In this document: positions 61,419-64,000 of the stretch, in pieces
Numbering within the stretch: the first letter of the stretch is position 1
How the letters are laid out: the number at the start of each line of letters is the position of its first letter
NCBI RefSeq assembly: GCF_050916235.1
Contig: NZ_CP104854.1
Location: forward strand, 62,001 to 126,000
Direction of reading: 5' to 3'
Length of the DNA: 64,000 nt
Source of the DNA: Maridesulfovibrio sp050916235
GTDB lineage: Bacteria > Desulfobacterota > Desulfovibrionia > Desulfovibrionales > Desulfovibrionaceae
Notes under the pieces: generated by a model
The model's input: only the letters and a program-made list of their open reading frames with translations
Told to the model about the DNA's origin: nothing
Database searches by the model: none
Position numbers and translations under genes: made by a program

Positions 61419-63314
61419 CTAGAAGACAAAACTAAAGCCTCCCCTGATCAGCTGAGTTTCTCCGCCGCCAACCTGTCCGGAATCACTGCTGTATTCATAT
61501 CCGGTACTTAATTCAAATCTGCCCAGCCGCAAAACAAGTGATGGTCCGCCAAAATAACTTAAGGACGTCTTGAATTCATCTGCCCTGACGCCACCGGAAC
61601 CTTCAATGGATATTACATCACAAAGCGATTTGCTGAAACTGGCACTGATTGTATGGATGGCTTCGTTAGGAACAATCTCAACCGGAGTATAAGTACTGTC
61701 TTCATATTTAAACTTTGAACGATAAAAAGAGTAGGAAACAAATAGATCCGGATCAGAAAGCAGCCGACGGGTCAGGATCACGTTCAAGACGCCGCGATGA
61801 CCATAAAGACGGTCCTCATCCAGGGTGTACTGGCGATACTGCCCGTTCAGGAAAAGTCCCCAGGTGTCGTCGTAAAAACCGTTGTAGGTCAAAGCTAACT
61901 GGTTGTATCTTCCCTTGTAATTTGCAGCGGAAGGTTCATCCAGCCAGGGGTTGTTGTAATCGATCATTGCAGACAGAAGTCCCGGTCGATGGACCTGCCA
62001 GTCAAACCCGAGAGTTCCGGAAAAGCCTGACGCAGTTCCTTCATGGACTCCAATACCGGCCACCCCCGTGAACGTCCGTGAAAGCTCTCGCTTGAATATA
62101 AATGCCAGCTGATTGACGTCCTTGTCGATCTTGTCGATACCCTCCCCTGCAGGCCTGTAAATATTCGTATTGGCATAGTAGACCTCGCCACGGGTCAACT
62201 CATTAAGCTGCATGGCGAAGCTGCCGCCGAGTGTGGTGGTTATGGTATCGTTGGGCTGAAGGTATATACTGGGAGTAAGTTCCAGACGCGGTCTGCGTTG
62301 CAGGAGAATACCTGCCAGAGCCTCTCTGGCATCCACATTGTCCGGTTCCTTGTCTATCAGCTCGGAAAAACCTGTGACAGCCCCAAGCCAGTCTCCCGCT
62401 TCCTGCCGACCATATGCCCGCGCTGAAATGGACTCTATATCCCCCGGCCGCAGGCGAAGCAGATAACCCAATGTAGCCTGCTGCTGATCGAAATCTCCGG
62501 TCAACAAACGCAGACGGGCTTCCTGCCTGAGGGCTCCTGCGGAAAGAGGCTCATCCTGCAGCCAGGCTTTCAACAGGACCGCGGCCTTCTCGTATTCATC
62601 GTTATCCAGCAAAACCTCTATATATTCTTCGCGCAGATCAAAATCAGTCGGATATTGCTTGAGCAGTTTTTCGTACATCCTGAGCCCGTCGTTTATGTAG
62701 CCACGCCGGATCATGATGCGGGCCATGATCACACTGCGCTGTCTCTCGGAAACCGCACGCAGCACATCGCGCTGATCCAGCTCGTAGAAAAATTCCTCCG
62801 ACGTCCCTTTGAGCAACTCTTCTGCTGGTCTTGAGGGAGTTCCTGTCCCAGCCTTGATTCCATCAGTCCGGCCAATACCACCGGACACAGGGGCGGCCAT
62901 AGGATTCACCGGAAGCGGAGTCTCTTTAGTACTGGCTGTCCGCTCATCAAGCAGAGTGCGTGACATGCTGCGGACCATGTAATCAAGCCCGACCCGTTTC
63001 CTGAAGACCAGCCCTACGATGCTGGCCTGACTCTTTGTAGGGTAGTCGCCAATCTGGACAACGCGCCACAGTTTTCCCTTTGAATCAAAAAGCCGCACCA
63101 CAGTAGGCTTGAACCCTTCTTTTTCAAGATAACTGACAAAATTCCAGGTGTTCTCCGCCTGATCAAAGGCACTGACCCGCACAGTCCAGATTTTTCCGTC
63201 CTTATCCGGGCCGGCAACAGGACTGTCCTGTGCCGAAGAACGGACAGGAATCAGAACCAGTTGCGCGGCAGCAACCGTCAGGAACAGAATCAATATGAAC
63301 GTCAGCTTTTTCAA
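61419..63314 (-). CDS. PelB-like outer-membrane barrel with SPOR and TPR parts
   Basis: A 631-residue exported protein: signal peptide (ends SSA), a SPOR-like domain (about 40-115, IWTVRVSAFDQAENTW...LWRVVQIGDYPTKSQA), a low-complexity linker, TPR-like repeats (about 190-345) and a C-terminal barrel of about 280 residues ending in Phe (GGFSFVF). PelB forms the outer-membrane export channel with a long TPR scaffold; here the barrel protein carries few TPRs and the adjacent gene supplies more. A SPOR domain is not a standard part of PelB. TTG 63314 has GGAAAGG upstream; the match to PelB is by architecture. Confidence 0.75.
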   Translation of the reverse strand: MKKLTFILILFLTVAAAQLVLIPVRSSAQDSPVAGPDKDGKIWTVRVSAFDQAENTWNFVSYLEKEGFKPTVVRLFDSKGKLWRVVQIGDYPTKSQASIVGLVFRKRVGLDYMVRSMSRTLLDERTASTKETPLPVNPMAAPVSGGIGRTDGIKAGTGTPSRPAEELLKGTSEEFFYELDQRDVLRAVSERQRSVIMARIMIRRGYINDGLRMYEKLLKQYPTDFDLREEYIEVLLDNDEYEKAAVLLKAWLQDEPLSAGALRQEARLRLLTGDFDQQQATLGYLLRLRPGDIESISARAYGRQEAGDWLGAVTGFSELIDKEPDNVDAREALAGILLQRRPRLELTPSIYLQPNDTITTTLGGSFAMQLNELTRGEVYYANTNIYRPAGEGIDKIDKDVNQLAFIFKRELSRTFTGVAGIGVHEGTASGFSGTLGFDWQVHRPGLLSAMIDYNNPWLDEPSAANYKGRYNQLALTYNGFYDDTWGLFLNGQYRQYTLDEDRLYGHRGVLNVILTRRLLSDPDLFVSYSFYRSKFKYEDSTYTPVEIVPNEAIHTISASFSKSLCDVISIEGSGGVRADEFKTSLSYFGGPSLVLRLGRFELSTGYEYSSDSGQVGGGETQLIRGGFSFVF

Positions 63315-63319
63315 AATAA

Positions 63320-64000
63320 CTACCTTTCCAACTTCCCTGTATTGCTTTTCAGAAGTTTTTTTCCACCCTGCTTTCTGATAGCCCGTTCTGCAAGCCTGTA
63401 TTGCATAAGGGCATCAGAATCGCGTCCAAGAAAATTATATATTTCACCAAGCTGATACCGGGCCTCGGCATCATCGGGGACAAGTCTGAGATAGTGCCTG
63501 AACTTGGCTATGGCCCTCTTGTATTCCGACCTTTCACTGAAAATTATGCCCAACCCTTTAAGTGCCGTATGGTTATCCCTGTTAACCTTCAGTGCGGCTT
63601 CAAAAAGGCTGTAGGCATCGTCCTGATCATTGTTGAAAAGAGCTTCCGCACCGAGTCGGGAAAGCAGAATTTCATCAGTGCTATACTCTCTTCCCAAACG
63701 TTTATAAATAGCTGAAGCTTCAGCCCCTCGTCCCGCCAATTGCAAAGCCGAGGCCAGCAGAAAACCTTCAAAACGCGGCAACTTTTCCAGCCTCGTGTAA
63801 GGCTCCAGAATATCCAGCGCAGGGCCAGCCTCCCGGGCGTCAATATAGGCTCTGGCCAATTCAATACGTCCGGATTCAGGCAGGTGTCCTTCTCTCCACA
63901 GTTCCGTGTAAAGCTTGATCCTTTCCGCATTCATACCCGCAAAACCGTAGGTCTCGGCCAGCTTCAGCTTAAGCTCAATGTCGGACGGCTTAAGGGAAAG
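63320..64000 (-). CDS. TPR protein of the Pel cluster (5' end beyond the window)
   Basis: The frame is open to the window edge, so at least 226 residues are visible; an internal ATG at 63934 is unlikely to be the start because the reading before it (LSLKPSDIELKLKLAETYGFAG) continues the repeat pattern. At least six TPR-like units occur (AEASAIYKRLGREYS, AYSLFEAALKVNRDN, AIAKFRHYLRLVPDD, AEARYQLGEIYNF). It ends 5 nt before the barrel gene and is probably the scaffold half of a divided PelB or another Pel assembly protein. Confidence 0.75.
   Translation of the reverse strand, partial: LSLKPSDIELKLKLAETYGFAGMNAERIKLYTELWREGHLPESGRIELARAYIDAREAGPALDILEPYTRLEKLPRFEGFLLASALQLAGRGAEASAIYKRLGREYSTDEILLSRLGAEALFNNDQDDAYSLFEAALKVNRDNHTALKGLGIIFSERSEYKRAIAKFRHYLRLVPDDAEARYQLGEIYNFLGRDSDALMQYRLAERAIRKQGGKKLLKSNTGKLER

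Noticed and set aside
1..64000. CRISPR arrays, tRNA or rRNA genes, insertion sequences
   Set aside because: I looked in the intergenic stretches and saw no regularly spaced repeats, cloverleaf patterns or transposase genes.

Overview
The window looks like chromosomal DNA of a marine sulfate-reducing Desulfovibrionaceae bacterium; a Maridesulfovibrio-like genome is my inference. The basis is the mix of a probable selenoprotein, a superoxide reductase, a PxxKW cysteine-rich protein, a double-cubane-cluster reductase and many c-di-GMP proteins, with moderate base composition and Gram-negative envelope genes. I see no rRNA, tRNA, CRISPR array, prophage or insertion sequence. Both edges cut a gene: an amidohydrolase at the left and a TPR protein of a Pel cluster at the right.

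Layout. 1-5.0 kb: MtaD-type deaminase (5' end missing), PxxKW protein, M20 peptidase, a copy of a dispersed repeat, a 14-bp perfect inverted repeat and mnmG. 5.2-13.9 kb: a long plus-strand run with a PilZ/YcgR-like membrane protein, corC-lnt, prfB (programmed +1 frameshift), a GGDEF diguanylate cyclase, a MinD/FlhG-like ATPase, an HU/IHF-type protein, a UshA-like protein read through an in-frame TGA (predicted selenocysteine with a bSECIS hairpin) and dapA. 13.9-16.5 kb (minus): HD-domain protein and two Opp/Dpp-type ATPases without permeases. 16.6-18.0 kb: trmFO. 18.1-26.1 kb (minus): PBP1A, YkgJ-type protein, purF, carB. 26.3-29.5 kb (plus): FeoA-like protein, a small unknown, slyX, a glycosyltransferase-like protein, a small membrane protein and phoU. 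29.7-33.3 kb: a TPP riboswitch with terminator ahead of thiSGHFE. 33.3-35.0 kb (minus): three tandem secreted paralogs with nearly identical leaders but divergent mature domains, next to a 0.58-kb AT-rich region without genes. 35.6-39.5 kb: double-cubane-cluster reductase plus a complete ABC importer. 39.6-48.1 kb: second repeat copy, corA, a large MscS-type channel, a PaaK-like ligase, a phosphatase-YkgJ fusion and a PEP-synthase-like protein. 48.3-52.5 kb: hybrid histidine kinase, Tat-exported superoxide reductase-like protein, metallo-beta-lactamase/rhodanese protein. 52.7-54.9 kb: two HDOD paralogs. 55.0-64.0 kb (minus): a Pel exopolysaccharide cluster (epimerase, pelG, pelF, pelE, pelD, a PelB-like barrel with a SPOR domain, and a TPR protein running off the edge).

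How it fits together. A c-di-GMP theme runs through the window: a synthase (GGDEF), a PilZ receptor, and PelD with an intact I-site and a degenerate GGDEF, which would couple the second messenger to Pel secretion. Thiamine genes form one riboswitch-controlled operon. The points most worth a second look are the selenoprotein, the leader-conserved paralog array, the reductase-ABC operon, the phosphatase-YkgJ/PEP-synthase-like pair and the exported superoxide reductase homologue lacking the usual Glu-Lys pair.
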